From Hydrogenophaga crassostreae (GTDB taxonomy: Bacteria > Pseudomonadota > Gammaproteobacteria > Burkholderiales > Burkholderiaceae_C), in the NCBI RefSeq assembly GCF_001761385.1, contig NZ_CP017476.1, positions 2,841,501 through 2,905,500 of the forward strand: 64,000 nucleotides of DNA, given 5' to 3'. The notes under the pieces are model-generated. The model was not told where the DNA came from. It did no database searches and saw nothing but the letters and a program-made list of their open reading frames with translations. A program made the translations under genes and the position numbers. Below, in pieces: positions 27,480 to 36,451 of this stretch; positions within the stretch are counted from its first letter, which is position 1; each line of letters opens with the position of its first letter.

Positions 27480-28277
27480 ATGGGTTTTCTTGTCGGCAAA
27501 AAGCTGTTGATCACGGGCGTCTTGTCCAACCGCTCGATTGCCTACGGCATCGCCAAAGCCTGTCACGCGCAGGGCGCTGAACTGGCCTTCAGCTACGTAG
27601 GCGAGCGTTTCAAGCAGCGAATCACCGAATTTGCTGCGGAATTCGACTCCGAACTGTTCTTTGATTGTGACGTGGCCAGTGACGAGCAGATCGGAAAAAT
27701 GTTCCGCGATCTGTCCAAGGCTTGGCCAACCTTTGATGGCTTCGTTCATGCCATCGGCTTTGCACCGCGCGAAGCCATTACTGGCGACTTGCTCGATGGC
27801 CTTTCGCGTGAGGCTTTTCATATTGCCCACGACATCAGCGCCTACAGTTTTCCGGCCATGGCCAAAATGGCCCTGCCCTATCTGAATGACAAATCGGCCT
27901 TGTTGACGTTGAGCTATCTCGGCGCGTTGCGCGCCCTTCCCCACTACAACACCATGGGCTTGGCAAAAGCCAGTCTGGAAGCTTCGGTGCGGTATCTGGC
28001 GGAAGCGCTGGGAAGCAAAGGCATGCGGGTCAACGGCATCAGCGCCGGTCCGATCAAAACGCTCGCAGCCACCGGCATCAAAGACTTCACAAAGTTGCTG
28101 ACCGTTGTTGCAAGCGCTTCCCCCATTCGGCGCAATGTGACGATTGAAGAGGTCGGCAACGTGGCCGCATTCCTGTTGTCGGACCTGGCCTCCGGGGTGA
28201 CGGCGGAAATCACCTACGTAGACGGTGGATTCAGCCAAACCGCCGGCATCAGCTCAGACAGTCAACAAAGACACTGA
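27480..28277 (+). CDS. fabI: enoyl-[acyl-carrier-protein] reductase FabI
   Basis: 265 residues. FabI reduces trans-2-enoyl-ACP with NADH in the last step of each fatty-acid elongation cycle, and is the triclosan target. NAD-binding ITGVLSNRSIAYGIAKA (about 10-26). The active site SYLGALRALPHYNTMGLAK has the Tyr-x6-Lys spacing, with the first conserved Tyr also present. AGGGGAGC precedes the ATG at 27480; earlier in-frame ATGs lie inside the yejA signal region and are rejected. Divergent from yejA. Confidence 0.97.
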   Translation: MGFLVGKKLLITGVLSNRSIAYGIAKACHAQGAELAFSYVGERFKQRITEFAAEFDSELFFDCDVASDEQIGKMFRDLSKAWPTFDGFVHAIGFAPREAITGDLLDGLSREAFHIAHDISAYSFPAMAKMALPYLNDKSALLTLSYLGALRALPHYNTMGLAKASLEASVRYLAEALGSKGMRVNGISAGPIKTLAATGIKDFTKLLTVVASASPIRRNVTIEEVGNVAAFLLSDLASGVTAEITYVDGGFSQTAGISSDSQQRH

Positions 28278-28341
28278 GGTGGTACACGCCGGGGCAAAGA
28301 ACCCGAGCGAGCTGAACAATCTCGAGCCCCTCATTCAATAG

Positions 28342-29176
28342 GGCCGACGGGCGCTTGTTTCCGCTGTGTTGGCCTGCCTTGCTTCGGGTGCCCGGGCGGG
28401 CAATGGTGGCGCGCCAGTGCCGATGCTCGCCGACCTGCACCGTGCAGCTAATGGCTTGAACACCTACCGGGTGAGCGAAACATGCGATGGCGTTCGGGGC
28501 TACCGGGATGGCGAGCGCCTGGTCACCGGCGGTGGCAACCCGGTACAGGCACCCGCCTGGTTGACCAACAGGTGGCCAGGCATCACCAGGTCGGTGAGCT
28601 CTGGGCCGGACGCGGGCGCTTTGAGTTCGCGGTGTCCACGGTTCGAACAGCAACTTGCAATGACGGCGCATGGCGCGAGATGCGATACACGGTGTTTGAT
28701 TTGCCCTCACGCGAAGGTCACTTTGGCCAATGCATGCCAGCCCTTCGTGAAGCGCTTGCCCGCGTAGCACAGCCATGGGTGGAGGCTGTCGAACAACGGC
28801 GATCCAGACCCACGAAGCACCGCGACAATCGTCAGAAAACAGTGTTCAAGAAGGTGGCGAAGACCAGGTGCTGCACCGGGCCGCATCTCTCTACCAGGGC
28901 TTTCGAAACAATGACCTGTTGAAGCTCAAACTGTTTGACGACGCCCAACCGGAGGTCATCAGCCACCAACCTGGCAAGGGACGGTACAAAGGATTGCTCG
29001 GCTCTTTGCTGGTGAAAACACCTGAAGGCCATATTTGCAGAGTCGGCAGTGACTGAGCGATGCCTTGTGACACTCGCCACCGCCGCTGGGCACCAAAGTT
29101 ACCTTACCGCTACCGCGGCAACCACGAAAACGGCCTGCCACGCTTTGTCTCATTCTTGCGCGAGCGAAGTGATGCG
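28342..29176 (+). pseudogene. decayed periplasmic-type (LigE-like) ATP-dependent DNA ligase
   Basis: Remnants of one ligase are spread over all three forward frames. Frame 1 (28342-~28580): signal-peptide-like LVSAVLACLASGARAG, then the adenylation motif region YRVSETCDGVRGYRDG. Frame 3 (~28590-28790): GELWAGRGRFEFAVST and MRYTVFDLPSREGHF. Frame 2 (~28790-29053): VLHRAASLYQGFRNNDLLKLK and ISHQPGKGRYKGLLGSLLVKTPEG. Then frame 1 again for LSDAL-stop-HSPPPLGTKVT, and frame 2 for YRYRGNHENGLPRFVSFLRER. The normal KxDG lysine is Thr, motif IV is eroded and at least four frame changes plus in-frame stops are present, so no ligase can be made. No intact start codon is apparent. Lies directly downstream of fabI. 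Confidence 0.85.
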
Positions 29177-29197
29177 GTGCCAAACGGGTGCCCACAA

Positions 29198-29243
29198 AGC
29201 AAAACCCCCAGCGCCGCTGGCCGCGAGGCTGGGGGGGGGGGGG
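29198..29243 (-). terminator. terminator of the DUF465 gene, containing a G13/C13 run
   Basis: On the minus strand CCCCCAGC pairs with GCTGGGGG across a 14-base loop and is followed by TTTTGCTTTG. The 5' arm is part of a 13-base homopolymer (29231-29243), the longest single-base run in the window. Confidence 0.65.
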
Positions 29244-29258
29244 CTAATTGAGGCCGAA

Positions 29259-29474
29259 TCAGGCACTGGCTTTCAGCAGCACTTGGTATATCTCGTCTTT
29301 CAAAGCCAGCTTCTCTTTCTTCAGCTGCTCGATTTCGATCTGGGTGCTGGGTTCTATGTGCGCTTCCTTGTTCTTGATGTGCTGATCCAGCGCATTGTGT
29401 TTATCGAACAGGCGCGTGAAATGGGCATCGTGCCCTTTGAGCTTGGTGATCAAATCGCGGAATTCAGGAAACAT
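29259..29474 (-). CDS. DUF465 / YdcH family protein
   Basis: 71 residues, a short helical hairpin: FPEFRDLITKLKGHDAHFTRLFDKHNALD, then IEQLKKEKLALKDEIYQVL. Matches the YdcH/DUF465 family (function unknown). The ATG at 29474 is chosen because AAGGAGGT lies 7 bases upstream and the family starts MFPEFRDL. Lies 117 bp downstream of the decarboxylase gene on the opposite side of its stop. Confidence 0.88.
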   Translation of the reverse strand: MFPEFRDLITKLKGHDAHFTRLFDKHNALDQHIKNKEAHIEPSTQIEIEQLKKEKLALKDEIYQVLLKASA

Positions 29475-29591
29475 CGGCAACCTCCTTGAGATGGAACATC
29501 GGACAGTTTCAAAGCCCGTCAGCAGGATACCGGCCAACGGCTTGCCACCATCTTAACGACCCTTCCGGTCCGGGCATTGATCCTCGTCAGA

Positions 29592-31883
29592 TCACACGCC
29601 CACACAGTCGGCGTAGTAGCAGAGCACGCCATCCTCATTGGCTTCCTGCACCAGTCCGTGAATATCGGTTTCAAAGCCTGGGCACTCGCGTGCAAATGCT
29701 CGGTTGAACTTCAAGTAGTCAACAATTTTTCTGTTGAAAACCTCACCGGGGATCAGCAATGGAATACCGGGCGGATAAGGCGTCACAAGGCTGGTGGTGA
29801 TGCGCCCTTCCAGGTCATCAATGGGTACCCGTTGCGTGGTTCGGTGCGCAATGTGTGAAAACGCATCGCTGGGCTTCATGGCTGGTGTGTGATCGCTCAA
29901 GTACATATCGGTGGACAAAATGGCCACGTCGTACTTCGCGTACATCGCGTGCACATGCTGGCACAGATCGCGCAAGCCCATCTGCTCATAGCGCGCATGT
30001 TTGGCGCAAAAGTCTGGCATGGAGCGCCACATGGGCTGGTTCTTGGCGTAGTCGTCCTTGAATTGCTGCAACGCAGTCAACAGTGTGTTCCAGCGGCCCT
30101 TGGTGATGCCGATGGTGAACAAGATGAAGAAACTGTACAGGCCGGTTTTCTCAACCACCACACCATGCTCGGCCAGGTACTTGGTCACGATCGAAGCGGG
30201 AATTCCGCTCTCTTCAAAGCGACCGTCCAGATTCAGGCCTGGCGTCACGATGGTGGCTTTGATCGGATCGAGCATGTTGAAGCCCGGGGCCATGTCACCA
30301 AATCCGTGCCAAGAGTCTTCGCCGTCCGAAGGCTGCACGCCGTCGGCATCGGTTTTCTTGAGAACCCAGTCTTTCGAGCGGCCAATACCCTCTTCCACCA
30401 GATCTTCAGGGCCCCACACTTGGAACCACCAGTCATCGGCACCAAACTCGTCGTCAATTTTTCGCATGGCGCGACGGAAATCCAGCGCCTCGGCAATGCT
30501 CTCTTCCACCAGGGCAGTGCCGCTGGGCGGCTCCATCATGGCTGCGGCCACATCGCAGCTGGCGATGATGCTGTACTGAGGGCTGGTGCTGGTATGCATC
30601 AGATAGGCCTCGTTGAACAGGTGGCGATCCAGTTTGGTGTCTTGCGAATCCTGCACCAACACATGGCTGGCCTGGCTGATACCCGCCAGGAGCTTGTGGA
30701 TCGACTGGGTTGCGTAAGTCACCGATTTTTTCGGTCGTGCACGCTTTTTTCCCATGGAATGGAAGTTGCCATAAAACGGATGGAACGCTGCATGGGGCAG
30801 CCACGCTTCGTCAAAGTGCAGGTTTTCAATGTAGCCGTCGAGCAAGCCCTTGATGGTCTCGGTGTTGTAGAGCACACCGTCGTAGGTGGACTGCGTGAGC
30901 GTCATGATGCGCGGCTTGACCGTGTCAGCGTCCACGCCCGTCAAAAGCGGATTGGCTCGAATTTTGGCCTTGATGGAATCGATTTCAAATTCGCTTTGCG
31001 GAATCGGACCGATGATGCCGTAGTGGTTGCGGGTCGGCTTCAAGAAAACGGGAATGGCTCCCGTCATGATGATGCTGTGCAGGATGGATTTGTGGCAATT
31101 GCGGTCCACCACCACCACATCGCCTGGTGCCACCGTGTGGTGCCAGACCATCTTGTTGCTGGTGCTGGTGCCGTTGGTCACGAAGAAACAATGATCGGCG
31201 TTGAATATGCGCGCCGCATTGCGCTCCGATGCACCAATGGCACCGTTGTGGTCCAGCAACTGGCCAAGCTCTTCCACGGCGTTGCACACGTCGGCACGCA
31301 ACATGTTCTCACCATAAAACTGGTGGTACATCTGACCGATCGGGCTCTTCAGAAACGCCACGCCGCCAGAGTGGCCGGGGCAATGCCAGGAGTAGGAACC
31401 GTCCTCCGCGTAATCCAGCAAAGCCTTAAAAAATGGCGGCTGAATGCCTTCGAGGTAGCTCTTGGCCTCGCGAATGATGTGGCGAGCCACAAATTCGGGG
31501 GTGTCTTCAAACATGTGAATGAAACCATGCAGCTCACGAAGGATGTCGTTGGGCAAATGGCGACTGGTTTTCGTTTCACCGTAGACATAGATGGGCACAT
31601 CAGAATTCTTGCGGCGCACCTCTTCGATAAAGTTGCGCAGGTTCAACACCACAGGGTCGATGTCAGGCCCGGTGCTGAACTCTTCATCGTCAATCGACAA
31701 GATGAACGCGCTGGCGCGCGATTGCTGTTGAGCAAACTGAGACAGATCGCCATAACTCGTCACCCCGACCACTTCGAAGCCTTCGCTCTCAATGGCCTGC
31801 GCCATGGCACGAATGCCCAGGCCCGAAGAGTTTTCGGAGCGAAAATCTTCATCGATGATGACGATGGGGAAACGAAATTTCAT
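29592..31883 (-). CDS. PLP-dependent Orn/Lys/Arg decarboxylase, wing-domain type
   Basis: 763 residues. The N-terminal receiver-like wing domain (FPIVIIDEDFRSENSSGLGIR; about 1-130) is followed by the fold-type-I PLP core with the Schiff-base Lys in TYATQSIHKLLAGISQASH, the PLP-phosphate site NGTSTSNKMV, and the C-terminal domain ending YADCVGV. This is the AdiA/LdcI/SpeF superfamily, which converts basic amino acids to agmatine, cadaverine or putrescine. Which substrate is used cannot be fixed from sequence. GTAGGAGAG precedes the ATG. Divergent from nfeD across about 200 bp. Confidence 0.93.
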   Translation of the reverse strand: MKFRFPIVIIDEDFRSENSSGLGIRAMAQAIESEGFEVVGVTSYGDLSQFAQQQSRASAFILSIDDEEFSTGPDIDPVVLNLRNFIEEVRRKNSDVPIYVYGETKTSRHLPNDILRELHGFIHMFEDTPEFVARHIIREAKSYLEGIQPPFFKALLDYAEDGSYSWHCPGHSGGVAFLKSPIGQMYHQFYGENMLRADVCNAVEELGQLLDHNGAIGASERNAARIFNADHCFFVTNGTSTSNKMVWHHTVAPGDVVVVDRNCHKSILHSIIMTGAIPVFLKPTRNHYGIIGPIPQSEFEIDSIKAKIRANPLLTGVDADTVKPRIMTLTQSTYDGVLYNTETIKGLLDGYIENLHFDEAWLPHAAFHPFYGNFHSMGKKRARPKKSVTYATQSIHKLLAGISQASHVLVQDSQDTKLDRHLFNEAYLMHTSTSPQYSIIASCDVAAAMMEPPSGTALVEESIAEALDFRRAMRKIDDEFGADDWWFQVWGPEDLVEEGIGRSKDWVLKKTDADGVQPSDGEDSWHGFGDMAPGFNMLDPIKATIVTPGLNLDGRFEESGIPASIVTKYLAEHGVVVEKTGLYSFFILFTIGITKGRWNTLLTALQQFKDDYAKNQPMWRSMPDFCAKHARYEQMGLRDLCQHVHAMYAKYDVAILSTDMYLSDHTPAMKPSDAFSHIAHRTTQRVPIDDLEGRITTSLVTPYPPGIPLLIPGEVFNRKIVDYLKFNRAFARECPGFETDIHGLVQEANEDGVLCYYADCVGV

Positions 31884-32082
31884 TTGACTCTCCTACGGGA
31901 TACACAGCGCTAAGGGAACACACAGCATGACAGAACGCCAAAGACAGCTTAGATGTCGCGGCCCAATTAGGCGGCAAGTGTACGGAATACAGCAGCCAGC
32001 GCTTTCGCGGGCTGCGTCTTTTGCCGCAGAATGTGGCTAGGTACAGACAGTCTTGAAGGTGTCTGACCCCTATGGAGAATTT

Positions 32083-32508
32083 ATGTCAAACGCAACGTTT
32101 TGGTGGCTGCTCGCGGGGGCGATGGTCGCCCTGGAGCTTTTCACAGGTACTTTTTACCTGCTCATGCTCACCATCGGCTTGGCCGCCGCCGCGCTGGCAG
32201 CCCACGCAGGCTTGGGTGTGACTGGTCAATTGTTGCTGGGCGCCACGGTGGGCTCCGCAGCCGTCGTGGTTTGGCACCTCAAGAAAAAGCGGCAAGCCAA
32301 AACCCAGACAGCTGATTCGATGAACGACGTGCGCCTGGATGTAGGCGAGATCGTGCAAATCGAACAATGGCTCGCCGACGGCACCGCTCAGGTGCACTAC
32401 CGGGGCGCAAAATGGGACGCCATACACCGCCCAGGCGTCACACCTGGACCAGGCCAGCACCGGGTAGCCGAACTTATAGGCAACCGCTTGCTGGTCGACA
32501 AGGTTTAA
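32083..32508 (+). CDS. NfeD family membrane protein
   Basis: 141 residues: two or three membrane helices (WWLLAGAMVALELFTGTFYLLML; AAALAAHAGLGVTGQLLLGA; VGSAAVVVWHL), then a soluble OB-fold domain (VGEIVQIEQWLADGTAQVHYRGAKWDA). The ATG at 32083 has GGAGAATTT upstream, preferred over one ten codons earlier. NfeD proteins pair with stomatin/SPFH proteins, and the SPFH gene follows by 81 bp. Confidence 0.9.
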   Translation: MSNATFWWLLAGAMVALELFTGTFYLLMLTIGLAAAALAAHAGLGVTGQLLLGATVGSAAVVVWHLKKKRQAKTQTADSMNDVRLDVGEIVQIEQWLADGTAQVHYRGAKWDAIHRPGVTPGPGQHRVAELIGNRLLVDKV

Positions 32509-32589
32509 GGTCTTTGGCCGCCATCCGATCTGCTGTCACACTCCCGTACTCTGTCACCCTGACCAATCAACTATAGAAAGCCGCACAGC

Positions 32590-33507
32590 ATGGAAGTCGC
32601 CGTTGCCATCTTTGTCATCTTTGTCATCTTCGTGACCCGCTCCATCAAGGTCGTTCCCCAACAAAACGCCTGGGTTGTTGAACGACTGGGCAAATTCAAC
32701 GCCACACTCAAACCGGGCCTGAACTTTCTGGTGCCTTTTGTCGACAAGGTTGCCTACAAACACAGCCTGAAGGAAATCCCTCTGGATGTGCCAAGCCAGA
32801 TATGTATCACGCGCGACAACACCCAACTTCAGGTGGACGGCATCTTGTATTTCCAGGTGACCGACCCGATGCGCGCGAGCTACGGCTCGTCGAACTACAT
32901 CATGGCCGTAACTCAGCTGGCGCAGACTTCATTGCGCTCGGTGATCGGCAAACTCGAACTGGACAAAACCTTCGAAGAGCGGGACATCATCAACGCACAA
33001 GTTGTTCAAGCCATTGACGAGGCGGCGTTGAATTGGGGTGTGAAGGTTTTGCGCTATGAAATCAAGGACTTGACGCCGCCGAAAGAGATCTTGCATGCGA
33101 TGCAGGCTCAAATCACGGCAGAGCGCGAAAAGCGCGCCCTGATTGCGGCATCGGAAGGTCGCCGCCAAGAGCAAATCAATATCGCCACCGGTGAACGCGA
33201 AGCCTTTATTGCCCGCTCTGAAGGCGAAAAGCAGGCGGCAATCAATGAAGCACAAGGTGAGGCTGCAGCCATTACTGCTGTGGCAGACGCCACGGCGCAA
33301 GCCATCGAGCGCATCGCCACCGCCATTCGCCAACCGGGCGGGGAACAGGCTGTGCAACTCAAGGTCGCCGAGCGGGCCGTCGATGCCTACGCCCGGGTAG
33401 CAGACAAGTCCAGCACCACGCTGATCGTTCCAGGCAACATGACGGAAGTCTCCAGCCTGATCGCTTCGGCCATGAAAATGGTGGGTGTGTCCAAATCAGC
33501 TGGCTAA
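32590..33507 (+). CDS. SPFH/Band 7 stomatin-like protein (QmcA type)
   Basis: 305 residues: one N-terminal membrane helix (VAVAIFVIFVIFVTRSIKVV), then the Band 7 domain (VPQQNAWVVERLGKFNATLKPGLNFLVPF; QLAQTSLRSVIGKLELDKTFEERD), then an Ala/Glu/Arg coiled coil (REKRALIAASEGRRQEQINIATGEREAFIARSEGEKQAA). Such proteins form membrane microdomain cages, with NfeD as partner. Family-level call; a specific client is unknown. Confidence 0.92.
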   Translation: MEVAVAIFVIFVIFVTRSIKVVPQQNAWVVERLGKFNATLKPGLNFLVPFVDKVAYKHSLKEIPLDVPSQICITRDNTQLQVDGILYFQVTDPMRASYGSSNYIMAVTQLAQTSLRSVIGKLELDKTFEERDIINAQVVQAIDEAALNWGVKVLRYEIKDLTPPKEILHAMQAQITAEREKRALIAASEGRRQEQINIATGEREAFIARSEGEKQAAINEAQGEAAAITAVADATAQAIERIATAIRQPGGEQAVQLKVAERAVDAYARVADKSSTTLIVPGNMTEVSSLIASAMKMVGVSKSAG

Positions 33508-33521
33508 AGCGCATCTCTGCC

Positions 33522-33530
33522 TGCTACAAT
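33522..33530 (+). promoter_or_regulatory. extended -10 promoter of tRNA-Ser
   Basis: TGCTACAAT: an extended TGn plus the -10 hexamer TACAAT at 33525-33530, 12 bases before the tRNA 5' end and right after the stomatin stop codon. Confidence 0.6.
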
Positions 33531-33542
33531 GTGAGGCTTCGC

Positions 33543-33632
33543 GGAGCGGTGGATGAGTGGTTTAAGTCGCACGCCTGGAAAGCGTGTGTGGGTTTATCCC
33601 CACCGCGGGTTCGAATCCCGCCTGCTCCGCCA
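33543..33632 (+). tRNA. tRNA-Ser (anticodon GGA)
   Basis: 90 nt including encoded CCA. Acceptor GGAGCGG/CTGCTCC, anticodon loop CTGGAAA (GGA), a long class II variable arm (TGTGGGTTTATCCCCAC) and T-arm TTCGAAT. Reads UCC/UCU. Confidence 0.97.
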
Positions 33633-33647
33633 CGAAACCTAAAAAAT

Positions 33648-33671
33648 GCGACCTTCGGGTCGCCTTTTTTT
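33648..33671 (+). terminator. intrinsic terminator after tRNA-Ser
   Basis: GCGACC-TTC-GGGTCGC stem-loop followed by seven T. Confidence 0.88.
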
Positions 33672-33710
33672 GCCCAAATCAGGCCCCCCCTGCCCATAGG
33701 AGGCAATAGG

Positions 33711-35354
33711 TCAACTCAGCCAGAGTGTGGCCAGGCCCAGGAACGCAAAGAAACCCATCACATCGGTCACCGTGGTGAGGATCACGCCTCCAGCCAGCGC
33801 GGGATCAATGCCCAGGCGGTGCAGCAAGAGCGGTATGGTTAATCCAGCGGCGGCGGCACACAACAGGTTGACAAGAATAGCCGCGCCAATGATGCCGCCC
33901 AGCATGGCACTGTCAAACCATGCGAACACCAGCAAACCAATCACGATCGCCCAAAGCAAGCCGTTGATGACGGAAATGCCCATCTCGCGGGTGAAGAGCA
34001 AGCGCATATTGCCCTTCTGGATTTGGCCCAGTGCCAGACCCCGGATCACCAGCGTCAGCGTCTGGCTGCCTGCGATACCGCCCATGCTGGCCACGATGGG
34101 CATAAGTACCGCCAAGGCCACCAGTTGCTGCAAGGTGGCTTCAAAACGGCTGATGACCGCTGCTGCGAGCAGCGCAGTAACCAGGTTGATACCCAGCCAC
34201 ACGGCTCGACTGCGCGAGCCGGCCAGAATGGGTCCAAAGGTGTCAGCATCCTGATTCAGACCGGCCATCTGCATCACCGAACGGTCGGCGTCTTCGCGTA
34301 TTCGATCGACCACATCGTCCACCGTAATGCGGCCCACCAAGTGCAAATCAGCGTCCACCACGGGAGCCGACAGCAGGTCCAGATCATCAAAAAGCTGAGC
34401 CACCTCGGCCGCAGGCATGTCAACGGGAATACCCGCCACCTCGACCTGCATCAAATCAGACACGCGTTCATCGGTGTCGGCCGTGACCAGGGTACTCAAG
34501 CGAAGCCCGCCCTGGTAACAGCCATCCCGGCCCACCACCATCAGCATATCGGTCTGGGGCGGCAATTCATCAAGCAAACGCAGATACCGCATGACGGTCC
34601 CCACGCGCACATCGGGTCGTACCTCGATCGGATCGGCGTTCATCAAGCCGCCAGCCGAATCTTCAGGGTATGACAGCAGGGTTTCAAGCTGCTGCCGTCG
34701 ACGCCCGCCCGTGGCGGCCAACAGCCGTGCGCCAATCTCACCCGGCAACACCTGGATCAAATCGACCAGATCATCCAGTTCCAGATATTGAACCGAGGCG
34801 GCCAGATCGTCAGGGTCGAGTTCCTGGGCCAATGCGGCACAAATCTCTTCATGCAAAAAAGTCAGCACCCGGCCCGCACGCTCGGTATCGACCATGCTCC
34901 AGACTGCGCGGCGTTCATTGGGCGGCAGTGCCTCGAGCAGACCCGCCACCTTGGCGGGATGGGTGCGGTGCAGCAGCTTGCCAACCCGTTTGAGGCGCCC
35001 TTCTCCCAGCGCTTCTCGAATAGCCTGCAAGTGCCCTTGCTCACCATGCTTTGTGGCCTGCAACGCAGCGTCATCCAGCAAGGCAACGGGCGCCACATCC
35101 TCTTGATCAAGCTCACGCAACTGGTTGCGGGGCTCAGCGCGCAGGTGGGGCAGGATGCGCTCCTCAAGCCCGACGTCCACTTGCTGCCAAAGGGCGGCTC
35201 GGCGCTCTTCATCAAGTCGCTCGATCAGCGCCGCAATCTTGGCCGGATGAAGCTTCGATAGCAACTTGCGCACCCGCTTGTTTTTGCCTTCGGCCAGCGC
35301 TTCAATGATGTGCTCGCTGTCGGTGACAGCGCGAGAATAGGTGTTTTCCTCCAT
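33711..35354 (-). CDS. mgtE: magnesium transporter MgtE with duplicated N-terminal module
   Basis: 547 residues; typical MgtE is about 450. The extra length is an N-terminal repeat: EALAEGKNKRVRKLLSKLHP (about 14-33) and EALGEGRLKRVGKLLHRTHP (about 112-131) begin two MgtE_N-like helical modules. After these come a CBS pair (MNADPIEVRPDVRVGTVMRY; MQVEVAGIPVDMPAAEVAQL) and a five-helix pore with PIVASMGGIAGSQTLTLVIRGL. The ATG at 35354 follows AGGAGAGGG; the frame is open another 55 codons upstream, but without family similarity. Mg2+ uptake channel gated by cytosolic Mg2+ through the N/CBS domains. Confidence 0.93.
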   Translation of the reverse strand: MEENTYSRAVTDSEHIIEALAEGKNKRVRKLLSKLHPAKIAALIERLDEERRAALWQQVDVGLEERILPHLRAEPRNQLRELDQEDVAPVALLDDAALQATKHGEQGHLQAIREALGEGRLKRVGKLLHRTHPAKVAGLLEALPPNERRAVWSMVDTERAGRVLTFLHEEICAALAQELDPDDLAASVQYLELDDLVDLIQVLPGEIGARLLAATGGRRRQQLETLLSYPEDSAGGLMNADPIEVRPDVRVGTVMRYLRLLDELPPQTDMLMVVGRDGCYQGGLRLSTLVTADTDERVSDLMQVEVAGIPVDMPAAEVAQLFDDLDLLSAPVVDADLHLVGRITVDDVVDRIREDADRSVMQMAGLNQDADTFGPILAGSRSRAVWLGINLVTALLAAAVISRFEATLQQLVALAVLMPIVASMGGIAGSQTLTLVIRGLALGQIQKGNMRLLFTREMGISVINGLLWAIVIGLLVFAWFDSAMLGGIIGAAILVNLLCAAAAGLTIPLLLHRLGIDPALAGGVILTTVTDVMGFFAFLGLATLWLS

Positions 35355-35518
35355 CACGGCCCTCTCCTGGCCACGTTCTCTGGAGTGCCGCCCGGAGACG
35401 CCGCAAACAGCCAAACACCCGAAACGACAATGCCCGCCTTGGCGGTCAATGTGGGCAGTGGGTGATTTGGAAAGGTATACATCGCAGACAAAGAGCTTGC
35501 CACAAGTGCTGGCGACCA

Positions 35519-35557
35519 TGAAAAAACCCCGTAAATCATTGACTTACGGGGTTTTTT
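35519..35557 (-). terminator. intrinsic terminator after tRNA-Val
   Basis: AAAACCCCGTAA / TTACGGGGTTTT stem, flanked by A and T runs and so formally bidirectional. It lies 5 bp beyond the tRNA-Val 3' end and upstream of mgtE. Confidence 0.85.
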
Positions 35558-35561
35558 GGCC

Positions 35562-35636
35562 TGGTGGGCGGTGCAGGGTTCGAACCTGCGACCCCTGCCG
35601 TGTGAAGGCAGTGCTCTACCACTGAGCTAACCGCCC
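35562..35636 (-). tRNA. tRNA-Val (anticodon CAC)
   Basis: 75 nt with encoded CCA. Acceptor GGGCGGT/ACCGCCC, anticodon stem CTGCC/GGCAG with loop TTCACAC (CAC, reading GUG), T-arm TTCGAAC. Confidence 0.96.
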
Positions 35637-35670
35637 GATTGATCTGGGTCCGATCTATCGGAAGCCTCAA

Positions 35671-35676
35671 ATTATA
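35671..35676 (-). promoter_or_regulatory. -10 element of tRNA-Val
   Basis: Perfect TATAAT on the minus strand, 34 bases before the tRNA 5' end, giving a short processed leader. Confidence 0.55.
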
Positions 35677-35736
35677 GCGTTGTTTCAGGTGACATTTTCG
35701 CCCCGTTGAAAAAATTCGCCCTGTCTCGTTAGCAAA

Positions 35737-36444
35737 TCAGGCTGCGGTTGCCTGGCGCCACAAAGTCTTGCCTTTGCTCGCCTTGTCCAGATCTTCCAGG
35801 GCCACACCGTGGGCAGTTGATTCGACTTCGTTGGCTCGAAGAATGGGCAAGTCGAACTGGCGCAGGTCGACCAAGTCGACTTGAACGCCTTCTGCGCTGC
35901 TGTCGGATGTCTCGATCAACAGTGCGTCTTGTCCGCGCGTCATATTGATGTAGACGTCGGCGAGCAGCTCAGCATCGAGCAACGCCCCGTGCAGGGTGCG
36001 CCCGGAGTTGTCCACCTCCAGCCGATCACACAAGGCGTCCAGGCCATTGCGCTTGCCTGGGAACATTTCCTTGGCCATGACAAGGCTGTCGATCACATTC
36101 GACACCAGGCCTTTGAGTGGCGGGCGCCCCAACAGGCTCAGCTCCTTGTTCAGGAAACTGATGTCGAAAGGCGCGTTGTGAATGATGAGTTCGGCACCTT
36201 GCAAATAGTCCAGCAGCTCATCGGCAATCCCGGCGAACTTGGGTTTATCGCGGAGGAAATCACTGCTGATGCCATGGACCTTGAGAGCGTCTTCGTGGCT
36301 ATCGCGCTCCGGGTTGACATAAAAATGCAGGTTGTTGCCGGTGAGCTTGCGGTTGAGCAACTCAACGCAGCCAATCTCAATGATGCGGTCTCCGCTTTCG
36401 GCAGAGAGACCGGTGGTCTCTGTATCTAGTACGACTTGACGCAT
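35737..36444 (-). CDS. dnaQ: DNA polymerase III epsilon subunit
   Basis: 235 residues. DEDDh 3'-5' proofreading exonuclease of the replicase. ExoI VLDTETTGLSAESGDRIIEIG (about 4-24), ExoII IIHNAPFDISFLN, ExoIII LHGALLDAELLADVYI with the catalytic His/Asp. A C-terminal tail binds the alpha subunit. It starts 7 bp after the ferredoxin stop, so it is the likely last gene of the isc transcript. Confidence 0.96.
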   Translation of the reverse strand: MRQVVLDTETTGLSAESGDRIIEIGCVELLNRKLTGNNLHFYVNPERDSHEDALKVHGISSDFLRDKPKFAGIADELLDYLQGAELIIHNAPFDISFLNKELSLLGRPPLKGLVSNVIDSLVMAKEMFPGKRNGLDALCDRLEVDNSGRTLHGALLDAELLADVYINMTRGQDALLIETSDSSAEGVQVDLVDLRQFDLPILRANEVESTAHGVALEDLDKASKGKTLWRQATAA

Positions 36445-36451
36445 GGCGAAA

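Noticed and set aside
29889..31913. 674-codon open frame antisense to the decarboxylase gene
   Set aside because: It is rich in His/Gln/Ala from GC-rich codon mirroring, has no recognisable domain, and fully overlaps a gene with clear family motifs.
32043..32080. GTGTCTGACCCCT motif upstream of nfeD
   Set aside because: Resembles a common short intergenic motif, but only one copy without a partner arm is present, so no function can be argued.
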